A DNA stretch of 64,000 bases from positions 62,001 to 126,000 of the forward strand of contig NZ_MLYO01000026.1 of NCBI RefSeq assembly GCF_001866665.1, in the 5' to 3' direction. The notes beneath the pieces are model-generated. The model was not told where the DNA came from. It was given only the letters and a program-made list of their open reading frames with translations, and did not search any database. Below, piece after piece: positions 53,207-61,659 of this stretch (its first letter is position 1; each line of letters begins with the position of its first letter). This DNA comes from Streptomyces monashensis. Lineage in GTDB: Bacteria; Actinomycetota; Actinomycetes; Streptomycetales; Streptomycetaceae. The translations under genes and the position numbers were made by a program.

Positions 53207-54165
53207 TTCCCACGTCCCTTCGGGCTCTTGACGCTGCTGACGATCAGACGCGCGGCGACCGTGGTGCCGAGCGCGAGCAGGCCGACGCGGCGGGAGAGCC
53301 GCGCCGCCCGGTCGATGTCGGCGACCCGGACGGCCCTCCCGGTGTCCCCGCCCAGCACGGGCCGGTGCTCGACCCGTCCGCCGTAGGAGAGCGTCCCGCC
53401 CAGGCGGACGCCGAGCGCGCCCGCGAACGAGGCCTCCACGGGCCCGGCGTTGGGGCTCGGGTGCTTGCGGGCGTCGGCCCGCCAGGCGCGCAGGGCGCCG
53501 CGCGGGTCGGGTCCGGCGACGGCGGCGAGTACGGCGGTCAGCCGGGCCCCGGGCCAGCCGGCCACGTCGTCGAGGCGGGCGGAGGCCCAGCCGTAGCGGC
53601 GGTGGCGCGGGGACGTGTGACCCACCATCGCGTCCAGGGTGTTGACGGCCCGGAAGCCGAGCAGCCCGGGCACCCCGGCCACGGCGCCCCAGACCAGGGC
53701 GCCCACGACGGCGTCCGAGGTGTTCTCGGCGACGGACTCGACCACGGCCCGGGCGATCCCGTCGGCGTCCAGCGACTGGGGGTCCCGGCCGCACAGGTGG
53801 GGCAACCGGGCGCGGGCCGCCTCGACGTCCCCGCGCTCCAGCGCCCGGCCGATGGTGCGGGCCTCGCGGGCGAGCGAGGTGCCGCCGACGACCGACCAGA
53901 CGGCGGCGGCGGTCAGCGCGGCGGAGGCGGCGGGGGAGGGGCGCACGGCGCGTGCGGCGGCCGCACCGAGTGCGACGGCGCCGCCCGCGCACACGACGGT
54001 GTGCAGCGTGCCCCAGCCGCGGTGGTCGCGCCACAACACGCCTTCCACGGCAGCGGCCACCCGTCCGAACGCGGCGACCGGATGCCCACGGCGCGGGTCG
54101 CCGAGGAGCAGGTCACCGAGAAGGCCGGCGGCGGCGCCGTACGCGTAGGAGCGATCGGCACCCAT
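53203..54165 (-). CDS. cobD: Adenosylcobinamide-phosphate synthase (CbiB/CobD)
   Basis: 320 residues, first gene of the riboswitch-led operon. Integral membrane protein with G-D-L-L-L-G-D-P and H-P-V near the start, S-V-A-E-N-T-S-D-A-V (about 140-149), the N-T-L-D-A-M-V-G-H and D-D-V-A-G-W-P segments and a P-S-P-N-A-G-P-V-E motif near 245. It joins the aminopropanol side chain to adenosylcobyric acid. The start is about 110 nt downstream of the riboswitch aptamer. Confidence 0.93.
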   Translation of the reverse strand: MGADRSYAYGAAAGLLGDLLLGDPRRGHPVAAFGRVAAAVEGVLWRDHRGWGTLHTVVCAGGAVALGAAAARAVRPSPAASAALTAAAVWSVVGGTSLAREARTIGRALERGDVEAARARLPHLCGRDPQSLDADGIARAVVESVAENTSDAVVGALVWGAVAGVPGLLGFRAVNTLDAMVGHTSPRHRRYGWASARLDDVAGWPGARLTAVLAAVAGPDPRGALRAWRADARKHPSPNAGPVEASFAGALGVRLGGTLSYGGRVEHRPVLGGDTGRAVRVADIDRAARLSRRVGLLALGTTVAARLIVSSVKSPKGRGK

Positions 54166-54274
54166 CGGCTCAGCCGGCCGTGGGTGCGGGAGCGGGCCTG
54201 GTCACGGTCCTTGTCGGTCGGCAGCCGGGCATGGCGATCGGTGTCCTCACTCAGGGTGTCCGCGCCCTGGTTCG

Positions 54275-54420
54275 ACGAGATTCGGCGGTGAGAGTTCCTG
54301 GCTCCCGGGGGTTCTTCCCCGGTGACAGTGGCGGGACCGCGCCGGATTCGCACCGGCTTCCTCTCCTGCCGCCGTACATGGCCCGGGCAGTCCACCACGG
54401 GCCCGGAACGGCCGTCAACT
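54275..54420 (-). ncRNA. Cobalamin (B12) riboswitch
   Basis: On the minus strand the leader of the cobD operon contains the conserved aptamer core: GCCGGTGCGAATCCGGC (54356-54340), then CGGTCCCGCCACTGT (P6/L6 region) and the B12-box-like GGGAGCCAGGAACTC (54308-54294). These elements occur in the right order. B12 binding should reduce expression of the seven downstream genes. Exact ends are approximate; the expression platform lies in 54166-54275. Confidence 0.9.
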
Positions 54421-54488
54421 TGCCGTTGACCTGCACGGGGAGAGTGTGCCGATCCCCACATCGCGGGACACGCGTGGCCGCCCGGCAT

Positions 54489-54531
54489 GGCAAAGGCTCC
54501 CCTGCGTCATGGACGGAGGGGAGCCTTTGCC
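54489..54531 (-). terminator. Perfect 15-bp stem-loop terminator of the pitH2 unit
   Basis: GGCAAAGGCTCCCCT (54489-54503), a 13-nt loop, AGGGGAGCCTTTGCC (54517-54531). It lies 13 bp after the stop of the small membrane protein gene and before the riboswitch, insulating the two leftward units. Confidence 0.85.
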
Positions 54532-54543
54532 GGTGCCGTTCTG

Positions 54544-54771
54544 TCAGTTCTTGGAGACGATCAGGAAGATGCCGTACGCCACCGCCGCCGCGCAGGCCGC
54601 GAAGCAGACGTAGGCGCCGGTGACGGCGAGGGCGGCGGAGTCGCCCTGGGCCGCGGCCTGCTCGCGCCGGGTCAGGCCCCTGATGCCGAGGGTGAACAGG
54701 ACCACGAGGCCCACCGTGAACACGAGGCTGACGCCGAAGACGGAGCCGATGGCCGACCAGTCGATCTTCAT
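54544..54771 (-). CDS. Small two-helix membrane protein downstream of phosphate transporter
   Basis: 75 residues. Two hydrophobic helices (about 10-30 and 47-70) separated by a polar loop with R-G-L-T-R-R-E-Q-A-A-A-Q-G-D, and a short tail. It starts 34 bp after the phosphate transporter stop and is probably co-transcribed. Conserved next to pit genes in Streptomyces as I recall; function unknown, perhaps a transporter accessory subunit. Confidence 0.7.
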   Translation of the reverse strand: MKIDWSAIGSVFGVSLVFTVGLVVLFTLGIRGLTRREQAAAQGDSAALAVTGAYVCFAACAAAVAYGIFLIVSKN

Positions 54772-54805
54772 GGGGATGCTTCCTTGGTAACCGAGGGGGC
54801 CGGGG

Positions 54806-56077
54806 TCAGACGGTGGTGGCCGGAGGGGCGACCGAGGCGGCGGCGGCCGTGGTCTCGGTGCCGGCCGGGGCGGGGATCGTGGCCGTCAGATCCTCGCTGA
54901 TCGTCCCCGAGGGGGGCGGGGCCACCGCGGCGATGGCGGTGGTCACCACACCGGCGGGCACCTCGGTCTCCTCGACGACGTTGGTGTGGTCGACGACCTC
55001 GCGGCGGGACATCTTCCAGATCGCGGCGCTCGACGCGACCAGGAAGACGGCGACCACGCCGGTGCCCCAGTCGCCGAGGTCCGTGACGGACTCGGCGCCC
55101 GCGCCGACCAGCGCGGCGGCCGGGAGCGTGAGGATCCAGGCGACCAGCATGCGGGTCGCCGTGGACCAGCGGACCACCCCGCCCTTGCGGCCGACGCCGG
55201 TGCCCATCACCGCACCGGAGACGACGTGCGTGGTGGAGAGGGAGAAGCCCAGGTGGGAGGAGGCCAGGATGGCGGTCGCGGCGCTGGTCTGGGCGGCGAA
55301 GCCCTGGCGCGGCTCCAGGTCGGTCAGGCCCGTGCCCATGGTGCGGATGATGCGCCAGCCGCCGATGTAGGTGCCGAGCGCGATGGCCAGGCCGGCGGAG
55401 AGGATCACCCAGGTGGGAGGGTTCGAGCCGGGGGCGATGGCGCCGCCCGCGATCAGCGCGAGGGTGATGATGCCCATCGTCTTCTGGGCGTCGTTGGTGC
55501 CGTGGGCCAGGGAGACCAGACCGGCGGAGGCGATCTGTCCGACGCGGTAGCCCTTGCGGGAGGCCTCGCTCTCGGCCCTGTCCCCGGTCCTGCTGTCGAC
55601 GCCGTACGACAGGCGGGTGGCGATCATGGCCGCGAGGCCCGCGACGATCGGCGCGGCGACCGCCGGGAGCAGCACCTTGGTCACCAGCACGTCGCCGTGC
55701 ACGGCACCGAGGCCGGCGGAGGCGACCGTGGCACCGATCAGACCGCCCATCAGGGCGTGCGAGGAACTGGACGGGAGGCCCACCAGCCAGGTCACCAGGT
55801 TCCAGAGGATCGCGCCGACCAGGGCGGCGAAGATGACCTCGGGCCGGATGCCCTTCTCGTCGACGAGTCCCTTGGAGATCGTGTTCGCGACCTCCACGGA
55901 CAGGAAGGCGCCGACCAGGTTCAGGCCGGCGGACATGGCAACTGCGATCTTGGGCTTCAGGGCGCCTGTCGAGATGGTGGTGGCCATCGCGTTGGCGGTG
56001 TCGTGGAAACCGTTCGTGAAATCAAACGCGAGTGCGGTTACCACCACAATCGCGAGGATCAGCGAGAAGCTTTCCAT
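54806..56077 (-). CDS. pitH2: Low-affinity inorganic phosphate transporter (Pit family)
   Basis: 423 residues, about ten membrane segments. Pit/PiT signatures appear in both halves: G-F-H-D-T-A-N-A-M-A-T near residue 23, and A-H-G-T-N-D-A-Q-K-T-M-G in the middle, with S-S-S-H-A-L-M-G-G and S-T-T-H-V-V-S-G blocks. It moves metal-phosphate with protons. A long Val/Thr/Ala-rich C-terminal tail (about 365-423) is cytoplasmic and low-complexity. The PHO box upstream and neighbourhood match S. coelicolor pitH2 (SCO1845), which is PhoP-controlled as I recall. Confidence 0.9.
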   Translation of the reverse strand: MESFSLILAIVVVTALAFDFTNGFHDTANAMATTISTGALKPKIAVAMSAGLNLVGAFLSVEVANTISKGLVDEKGIRPEVIFAALVGAILWNLVTWLVGLPSSSSHALMGGLIGATVASAGLGAVHGDVLVTKVLLPAVAAPIVAGLAAMIATRLSYGVDSRTGDRAESEASRKGYRVGQIASAGLVSLAHGTNDAQKTMGIITLALIAGGAIAPGSNPPTWVILSAGLAIALGTYIGGWRIIRTMGTGLTDLEPRQGFAAQTSAATAILASSHLGFSLSTTHVVSGAVMGTGVGRKGGVVRWSTATRMLVAWILTLPAAALVGAGAESVTDLGDWGTGVVAVFLVASSAAIWKMSRREVVDHTNVVEETEVPAGVVTTAIAAVAPPPSGTISEDLTATIPAPAGTETTAAAASVAPPATTV

Positions 56078-56124
56078 TTACCCAGGCAATCGTTCGAGGT
56101 CATTGGCTGGACGAACGTAGGCAA

Positions 56125-56146
56125 CCTGAATGAACGGAAGGTGAAC
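56125..56146 (-). promoter_or_regulatory. PHO box upstream of pitH2
   Basis: On the minus strand two 11-nt direct repeat units, GTTCACCTTCC (56146-56136) and GTTCATTCAGG (56135-56125), match the Streptomyces PhoP unit GTTCACC. A weaker third unit may follow at 56124-56114. It ends about 48 bp before the start at 56077. Confidence 0.8.
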
Positions 56147-56233
56147 TGAGGCGGGCGCGGCGGTGTCCGGGGCGGGCGGATGGGATTCCGCTTGTCTCCG
56201 TCCGTCGCCCGCGCCCCGGGCGTCCCATGGCTG

Positions 56234-56977
56234 TCAGCCGCGCGCGAAGGTCCGCAGCCGGCCGGCCGAGCCGTTGAAGAGATCCTGGTCACCCGGCAGG
56301 GCGCCGTCGGTGGCGTGCTGCCAGAACGTCCAGTACTGCCAGTCGCCCGGCAGCGGCCCTGGTCCCGAGGTGCCGTGTCCGGCGATCCACAGCGGGTTGC
56401 TGGAGGAGAACGCGCCGCTGTTGCCGGTGCACAGCTTCCACCACTGGGTGGTGGTGTAGATCACCGGACGGCGCCCGGTCTCGTTCCTCACCTCGTCGCT
56501 GAAGGACCGGATCCAGCGGACCATCTGCTTCTTCGTCAGCCCGTAGCACTTGCGCTTCTTGCTGTACGGGTTGTATTCGACGTCGAGCGCGGGCGGCAGG
56601 GTCCAGCCGTCCGCCCGCCAGTCGCCGCCGTGCCGCACGAAGTACCGGGCCTGTGCCGTACCCGAGGAACTGTCCGGCAGCGCGAAGTGGTACGCGCCCC
56701 GGACCAGGCCCGCCGCGCGGGAGCCGTCGTACTGCTCGGCGAAGTAGGGATTGCGGTAGCTCGTCGCCTCGGTCGCCTTGACGTAGACGAACCGTGCGCC
56801 GTTGTTCCGGGCCGCCTGCCAGCCGACGTGCTTCTGGTGCGAGGAGACGTCGTGCCCCCGGGGCAGGCCCGAGGCCGCGGCCGGGTGGCCGGCTGCGGGC
56901 ACCGCGAGGGCGAGTGCGGCCGTGACCGCGGCGAGGACACCGGCGCGGCGACGGAGAAGGGTGCGTACACGGGCCAT
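56234..56977 (-). CDS. Secreted GH25 muramidase (lysozyme)
   Basis: 247 residues from the ATG at 56977. Signal peptide (A-R-V-R-T-L-L-R-R-R then a hydrophobic core, cut near A-A-A-S). The GH25 domain fills the rest: G-H-D-V-S-S-H-Q at the start, F-V-Y-V-K-A-T-E, the catalytic acids in A-L-D-V-E-Y-N, and Y-T-T-T-Q-W-W. It cleaves the N-acetylmuramic acid-N-acetylglucosamine backbone of peptidoglycan and is probably used in hyphal wall turnover. No binding domain follows. Confidence 0.9.
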   Translation of the reverse strand: MARVRTLLRRRAGVLAAVTAALALAVPAAGHPAAASGLPRGHDVSSHQKHVGWQAARNNGARFVYVKATEATSYRNPYFAEQYDGSRAAGLVRGAYHFALPDSSSGTAQARYFVRHGGDWRADGWTLPPALDVEYNPYSKKRKCYGLTKKQMVRWIRSFSDEVRNETGRRPVIYTTTQWWKLCTGNSGAFSSSNPLWIAGHGTSGPGPLPGDWQYWTFWQHATDGALPGDQDLFNGSAGRLRTFARG

Positions 56978-57219
56978 GTGTCTCCCCGGGTCGGCGGACG
57001 GTGTGGCGTCCGGCGAACAAGAGGGCTCATTCAAGGCCTGGCGAGCGTCGAACCCTGACTGTTTCTCGGCGATTCGAGGCAGTTTCCGCCCATTTGGGGG
57101 TAGGTGATTCCGGTCGCCGACGCCTTTCGGGTGACCCGTGCCCCCGCGAGATCCCCGCGCCGTCCCCGCGCGACCCGGAAGCGGCCACGTGCGGGCCGCG
57201 CGGCTGGCAGGATCACGGC

Positions 57220-57882
57220 ATGGCTGAGCAGCGGCGGGACGCGGAACTGGAACGTACGTGGACGGAGCTGGTCGCGACGGCGCGGCGGACTGTAACCGAC
57301 GGGCTGGTGGTCGGCACCTCGGGCAACGTCTCGGCGCGCGTCGGGGACCGCGTGCTCGTGACCCCGTCGGGCGTGCCCTACGACCGGCTCACTTCGGACG
57401 ACCTCACCTGCGTCGACCTCACCGGCCGCCAGGTGCTCGGCACGCTCGTGCCGACCAGTGAGCTGCCCCTGCACCTCGCCGTCTACCGCACGACCGACGC
57501 CCGCGCGATCGTCCACACCCACGCCGTGCACGCCACCGCCGTCTCCACGCTCGTCCCCGAACTCCCGCCCGTCCACTACATGACCGGCGCGCTCGGCGGC
57601 CCCGTCCGGGTCGCCCCCTACGCCACCTACGGCACCGACGAGCTGGCCGGGAACATGCTCCGTGCCCTCACCGACCGCTCCGGCTGCCTCCTCCAGAACC
57701 ACGGCACGGTCACCTACGGCGCCACCCTCGACCAGGCCTACGACCGCACCGCCCAGCTGGAGTGGATGTGCCGCCTGTGGCTGACGGCGTCCAGCGTGCC
57801 GGGCCTGACGCCGTCCCTGCTGACGGAGGCTCAATTGACCGAGGCCGCCGAGAAGTTGCGGGGGTACGGCCAGCGACCGTGA
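57220..57882 (+). CDS. Class II aldolase/adducin-family protein (fuculose-phosphate aldolase-like)
   Basis: 220 residues from the ATG at 57220; the frame opens earlier but with no coding pattern. Family motifs: G-T-S-G-N-V-S-A-R near residue 33, the metal histidines in H-T-H-A-V-H-A (about 100), the phosphate-site S-G-V-P-Y, and Q-N-H-G-T-V near 155 with the third histidine. Typical of zinc aldolases acting on fuculose- or rhamnulose-phosphate-like substrates, or of methylthioribulose-phosphate dehydratases; the exact substrate is open. Confidence 0.87.
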   Translation: MAEQRRDAELERTWTELVATARRTVTDGLVVGTSGNVSARVGDRVLVTPSGVPYDRLTSDDLTCVDLTGRQVLGTLVPTSELPLHLAVYRTTDARAIVHTHAVHATAVSTLVPELPPVHYMTGALGGPVRVAPYATYGTDELAGNMLRALTDRSGCLLQNHGTVTYGATLDQAYDRTAQLEWMCRLWLTASSVPGLTPSLLTEAQLTEAAEKLRGYGQRP

Positions 57883-58227
57883 ACACGGGCCGCACACCGC
57901 CGCACCCGGCCGGCCTCCGGGTTCTGCCCACCTGATGCGGAGGGGCGCCGCCCCCCGAACCCGCCTACCTGATTCCGAGGGGCGCCTCCCGGACGCCCCC
58001 CAGGTGATTCCGCAGCCGCACGCACGGCTCCGCGCACCGTGTTCCGCCCCTCACCGCGCCCGGCCGCGACGGCGATGCCCGGCGGCCCCGACCCGGCCCG
58101 CGCCCGCACGGCTCCGTGCCCCACGCCCTCCACACACCACGCCCTCCACACACCACCCCCCTTGCGCCGCCACCGTCGCCCCGCCCCTCCACTGGCCGGT
58201 GGCCGCGACCCCTACGACACTGGACAG
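57883..58227. other. 345-bp intergenic region with a short duplicated element
   Basis: Two near-identical 20-bp stretches, starting at 57930 and 57967 (ACCTGAT, then three differing or shared bases, then GAGGGGCGCC), repeat with a 37-bp period, and a third partial copy follows near 58002. Each contains a GGGGCG/CGCCCC hairpin potential that could end the aldolase transcript. The rest is Pro/Arg/His-rich composition in every frame, and I see no gene. Confidence 0.4.
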
Positions 58228-59355
58228 GTGCGTCCCGTCAAAGCGACCGCCACGGCAGTCACCGCGGTCCTGGCGGCCGGTGCGGCGTCCGTCGCCGCCG
58301 GCCGGTATGCCAGCGACGCCGCGCTGAAGGCGCCCGCGGGCCGGCCGCTGCCCACCGAACCCCGTCTGACCGTGCACGGCACGGCCGCCGGCCGGATCAC
58401 GCTGACCCGCGCCCTCGCCTCCCTGCGTCCCGGCACCTACGGCCTCGCCGGCGACGGCTCCCACGCGGTCGTCGGCCCCGTCCTGGACGGGGCGGAGCAC
58501 AGCGCCGACACCGTCGTACGCCGCCTGGAGCGCGTCACGCACGGCACCCTCGCCGCCGGTGACGCGGTGTGGCTCACCCCGAACCTGTACGTCGGCAACC
58601 CGGGCGACGCCCTCGGCCTCGACCACGCCGACATCGACGTACCCGGCGAACTCGGCAACCTGCCCGCCTGGTTCGTACCCGCGGCCCGGGACACCTGGGT
58701 GATCGCCGTGCACGGCCTCGGCACCACCCGGGAGCAGGCCATGAACCTCATGGGCCCCCTGCACTCCCGCCGCGTGCCCGTCCTCGCCCTCGCCTACCGA
58801 GGCGACCTCGGTGCCCCGCGCCCGCCGGACGGCCTGAACCACCTCGGCGAGACCGAGTGGCGGGACGTGGACGCGGCGATCCGCTACGCCGTCCGCTACG
58901 GCGCCCGCCGCGTCGTGCTGCTCGGCTGGTCCACCGGCGCCACCATGGCCCTGCGCGCCGCCGAGCACTCCCCGGTGCGCGAGCGCGTCGTCGGGCTGGT
59001 CCTCGACTCGCCGGTGCTGAGCTGGGAGGCCACGCTGCGCGCCCTCGCCCGGGCCCGGCACACCCCGCCGCCCCTGCTGCCGCTCGCCGTGCGCGCCGCC
59101 CAGGGCCGCACCGGCCTGTACGCCGACCGGGCCGCCGAGCCCACCGACCCCGACCTGCTCACCGTGCCGACCCTGATCTTCCACGGCCCCGACGACCAGG
59201 TGGCCCCCTGGGAGTACTCCCGCCGCCTCGCCGCCCGCCGCCCGGATCTCGTCGCCCTGCACACCGTGGCCCGGGCCCCGCACGCGGCGATGTGGAACGC
59301 CGGCCCGCAGGAGTACCAGGAACGGCTGCGCCGGTTCATGACCCCGCTGGTGTGA
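58228..59355 (+). CDS. Alpha/beta hydrolase (probably membrane-anchored)
   Basis: 375 residues from a GTG at 58228; the frame is open upstream to 58039 but Pro-rich. An N-terminal hydrophobic segment (A-V-T-A-V-L-A-A-G-A-A-S-V) suggests an anchor. The hydrolase core has the oxyanion H-G-L-G, the nucleophile elbow G-W-S-T-G near residue 235, an aspartate in F-H-G-P-D-D-Q and a histidine in R-A-P-H-A-A-M-W. Substrate unknown; peptidase- or esterase-like members have this layout. Confidence 0.83.
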   Translation: MRPVKATATAVTAVLAAGAASVAAGRYASDAALKAPAGRPLPTEPRLTVHGTAAGRITLTRALASLRPGTYGLAGDGSHAVVGPVLDGAEHSADTVVRRLERVTHGTLAAGDAVWLTPNLYVGNPGDALGLDHADIDVPGELGNLPAWFVPAARDTWVIAVHGLGTTREQAMNLMGPLHSRRVPVLALAYRGDLGAPRPPDGLNHLGETEWRDVDAAIRYAVRYGARRVVLLGWSTGATMALRAAEHSPVRERVVGLVLDSPVLSWEATLRALARARHTPPPLLPLAVRAAQGRTGLYADRAAEPTDPDLLTVPTLIFHGPDDQVAPWEYSRRLAARRPDLVALHTVARAPHAAMWNAGPQEYQERLRRFMTPLV

Positions 59356-59536
59356 GCGGGGTCCCGGCTGTCCGGCATGCACCGAAAGCCCGGGTGCCAG
59401 GCATTCCGTTTAAGGTCGTACGACTGGCCTGATCCGCCCTCCTCGGCCCGCGCCGGACCTCGTGCGTTGGCCAGCCCCGTCGCCCGCCGTGACATTCCGT
59501 TTGGGTTTTCGGACCGTCAACCGGAAGACTGCACCC

Positions 59537-61000
59537 GTGACGTCCCGTATCCCGCGCGACTCCAGGCTTCGACTCGTCCGACCGCGACCCCTGGCCGCCG
59601 CCCCCAGAGCCGTGAACCAGCGCCGCCCGCAGCGCCCCGCACCCCGGCCGCCGGAGGGCACCCCCGCCCCGGCCGAACTGGCCAGAATGGCGCGCACCGG
59701 CCTCGCGGGCGCGGTCCGCGTCGCACGCTGGGCCGACACCGCTCTCGGCTCCGGCAGCCCCGGCGCCACCGCCGACGGCAAGGCCACCCTCTCCGATCCG
59801 ACGGCCGAACGCGCCGCCGCCGATCTCGGTCTGAACGCCGCTCAGGTCCGCGCCGACTGGGACACCGCCCGCCTCGCCGGACTCGTCGAGGTGCACGGCG
59901 ACAGCGCGCGGCCCGGCTGGCGGCTGCGGGCCTGGGACCGCGACGACAGCGCCGTGCTGCGCGGCTGGGTCGCCCTCTTCGACGCCTGGTCGCTGGCCTC
60001 CCCGGAGCCGGAGGAGCACGAGCCGGCCGCCGTCGCCGAGGTCGTCTCGGCCATGCCCCAGGTGCTCTCCTTCCTCCAGCTGTCCGCCGGGCCCGTGCCG
60101 CGCGCGCAGCTGCTCGACCTGCTCCAGCAGCGGGTCACCGAACTGCGCACCGAGCGCTGCGAGGTCTCCTACGGGCCCGGCACCGAGCTGCCCGGGGAAA
60201 CCGGGGCCGAGCCCGCGGCCGCGCTGCCGGTCGTCCCGGGCGCGCAGCCGGCCGAGTCCGGCTCCGCGCCCGCCGCCGACACCCCGCTGCCCCCGCTCCT
60301 CGACTGGGCGCTGGAGGCCCTCGGCGCCGTCGGCGCCCTGACCTACGGCGACGACCAGGCCACCCTCACCCCGCTGGGCAGCTGGGCGGTGTGGGTCAAG
60401 CTGGAGCAGATCTGCGTGGCCGCGCAGAGTCCCGCGGGCAACATCGAGCAGTCCGCCGAGGACATGCTCCGCGGCTGCGCCCAGCTCCGCCCGAACGCGG
60501 CCCGCGCCGAGTACCGGGCCTGGCTCGCCGCGCGGCCCGTCGGCGGCGCCGTCACCGAGCTGATCGACGCCGCGCGCGGCGAGGACGCCCTGCTGCGCGG
60601 CCTGGCCTTCGAGGCGCTGCGCGTCGTCGGCGGCTCCGCCGAGCCCGAGGTGCACGCGGTTGTCGACGAGCCGGCCCTGCGGCCCTACGCCCTGCTGTGG
60701 CTCGCCGAGCACGACGGGGTCGACCCGGAGGACGCCCACGAGGTCCTCACCCGCGAGGAGGCGACCTGGCTGTGGGTCGACACCGCCGCCGCCGTCGCCG
60801 ACCACGGGGAGGCGCCGATGCTGGTCCGGCATCTGGAATCCGCGGTGCAGCCCACCGTTCCCCAGCTGCTCGACGAGGTCCGCGCCGTCGGCCACCCGCG
60901 CACCGTGCAGGTCCTCGTCGCGCTCGCCGCCGCCCACCCCGACCCGGCCCTGGCCAAGGCCGTGCGCCGGGCCGCGTTCCAGGTGCACACCGGCGGCTGA
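59537..61000 (+). CDS. Conserved hypothetical protein, large, soluble
   Basis: 487 residues from a GTG at 59537 preceded by GGAAGA; the frame opens at 59462. A basic, disordered N-terminus (about 60 residues rich in Arg/Pro) is followed by a wholly helical, Ala/Leu/Glu-rich body. Visible are a winged-helix-like stretch near 80-130 (L-G-L-N-A-A-Q-V-R-A-D-W), an Ala/Pro linker near 225-245, and a C-terminal part with repeated helix pairs (V-T-E-L-I-D-A-A-R, L-L-R-G-L-A-F-E-A-L-R) resembling HEAT-like repeats. No membrane segment. It may be a DNA- or protein-binding scaffold; I do not recognise it. Confidence 0.75.
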   Translation: MTSRIPRDSRLRLVRPRPLAAAPRAVNQRRPQRPAPRPPEGTPAPAELARMARTGLAGAVRVARWADTALGSGSPGATADGKATLSDPTAERAAADLGLNAAQVRADWDTARLAGLVEVHGDSARPGWRLRAWDRDDSAVLRGWVALFDAWSLASPEPEEHEPAAVAEVVSAMPQVLSFLQLSAGPVPRAQLLDLLQQRVTELRTERCEVSYGPGTELPGETGAEPAAALPVVPGAQPAESGSAPAADTPLPPLLDWALEALGAVGALTYGDDQATLTPLGSWAVWVKLEQICVAAQSPAGNIEQSAEDMLRGCAQLRPNAARAEYRAWLAARPVGGAVTELIDAARGEDALLRGLAFEALRVVGGSAEPEVHAVVDEPALRPYALLWLAEHDGVDPEDAHEVLTREEATWLWVDTAAAVADHGEAPMLVRHLESAVQPTVPQLLDEVRAVGHPRTVQVLVALAAAHPDPALAKAVRRAAFQVHTGG

Positions 61001-61028
61001 GCACTCGCCCCCGGCCGGCTGCGGCGCC

Positions 61029-61442
61029 TCAGACGCCGATCTCGGGGGCGTACGTCCCGAAGCTCCAGATGTTGCCCTCGAGGTCCCGGGCCATGTAGTC
61101 CCGCGCGCCGTAGTCCTGGTCCGTCGGGGGCGCGAGGATCTCCACGCCGTGCTCCAGGGCCCGCTGGTGGTGGGCGTCCACGTCGTCCACGACGACGTAC
61201 ACCGCGGCGGGCCCGGCGTCCTTCATCGCCGCGTCGAAACGGCCGCCCCGGTCCTTGGAGCCGAGCATCACCGCGCCGTGGCCCTGGACCAGCTCGGCGT
61301 GCATCACCTTGCCGCCCTCGGTCTCGTACACCGACAGCTCCGTGAAGCCCAGGGCCTCCGTCAGCTGCCGGATCGCCGCCTTCGCGTCCGCGTACAGCAG
61401 CGAGGGATAGATGCTCGGCCGTCCACCACCCATGCCCGCCAT
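61029..61442 (-). CDS. VOC (glyoxalase/bleomycin-resistance) family protein
   Basis: 137 residues from the ATG at 61442 with AAGGAG upstream. Two beta-alpha-beta-beta-beta modules: P-S-L-L-Y-A-D-A-K-A-A-I near the start, H-A-E-L-V near 48, Y-V-V-V-D-D-V-D-A-H-H near 80, and the closing D-L-E-G-N-I-W-S-F-G with the metal-type glutamate. Of the PhnB-like subgroup; ligand unknown. It is divergent from the ABC-F gene. Confidence 0.83.
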   Translation of the reverse strand: MAGMGGGRPSIYPSLLYADAKAAIRQLTEALGFTELSVYETEGGKVMHAELVQGHGAVMLGSKDRGGRFDAAMKDAGPAAVYVVVDDVDAHHQRALEHGVEILAPPTDQDYGARDYMARDLEGNIWSFGTYAPEIGV

Positions 61443-61564
61443 GCCGATCACTCCTTGGTACGCCTTCGTACGCCGGTTCCGCGGCGTCCTGCCCAGTCTC
61501 GCAGCCACCACTGACAGCGCCGCCCGAACGCACGGACGTAGAAAAACCGCTTGCACCGTCCCGT

Positions 61565-61570
61565 TAGACT
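61565..61570 (+). promoter_or_regulatory. Candidate -10 element for a leaderless transcript
   Basis: TAGACT ends 6 nt before an ATG at 61577, the spacing typical of leaderless Streptomyces transcripts. The -35 match is poor: TTGCAC at 61551 is too close, so this promoter is tentative. Confidence 0.4.
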
Positions 61571-61576
61571 TGTCCT

Positions 61577-61600
61577 ATGGCCATTCTCCTCGCGCATTAG
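61577..61600 (+). CDS. Putative 7-residue leader peptide upstream of ABC-F gene
   Basis: ATG GCC ATT CTC CTC GCG CAT TAG encodes M-A-I-L-L-A-H. It lies 59 bp upstream of the ABC-F start and appears leaderless. Immediately after its stop, two mutually exclusive hairpins can form: GGCG(CGAA)CGCC at 61603-61614, or ACGGC (61601-61605) with GCCGT (61619-61623). Antibiotic-responsive ABC-F genes are often induced by ribosome stalling on such short frames. Translation is unproven. Confidence 0.45.
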   Translation: MAILLAH

Positions 61601-61659
61601 ACGGCGCGAACGCCCTCAGCCGTCCGCCCGTCCCTTCCTGTACGCCCTGGAGTCTGTCC

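Noticed and set aside
53913..54488. Minus-strand frame of 191 codons across the riboswitch and the cobD start
   Set aside because: It covers a structured RNA leader and then a shifted frame of cobD, and has no coding signature.
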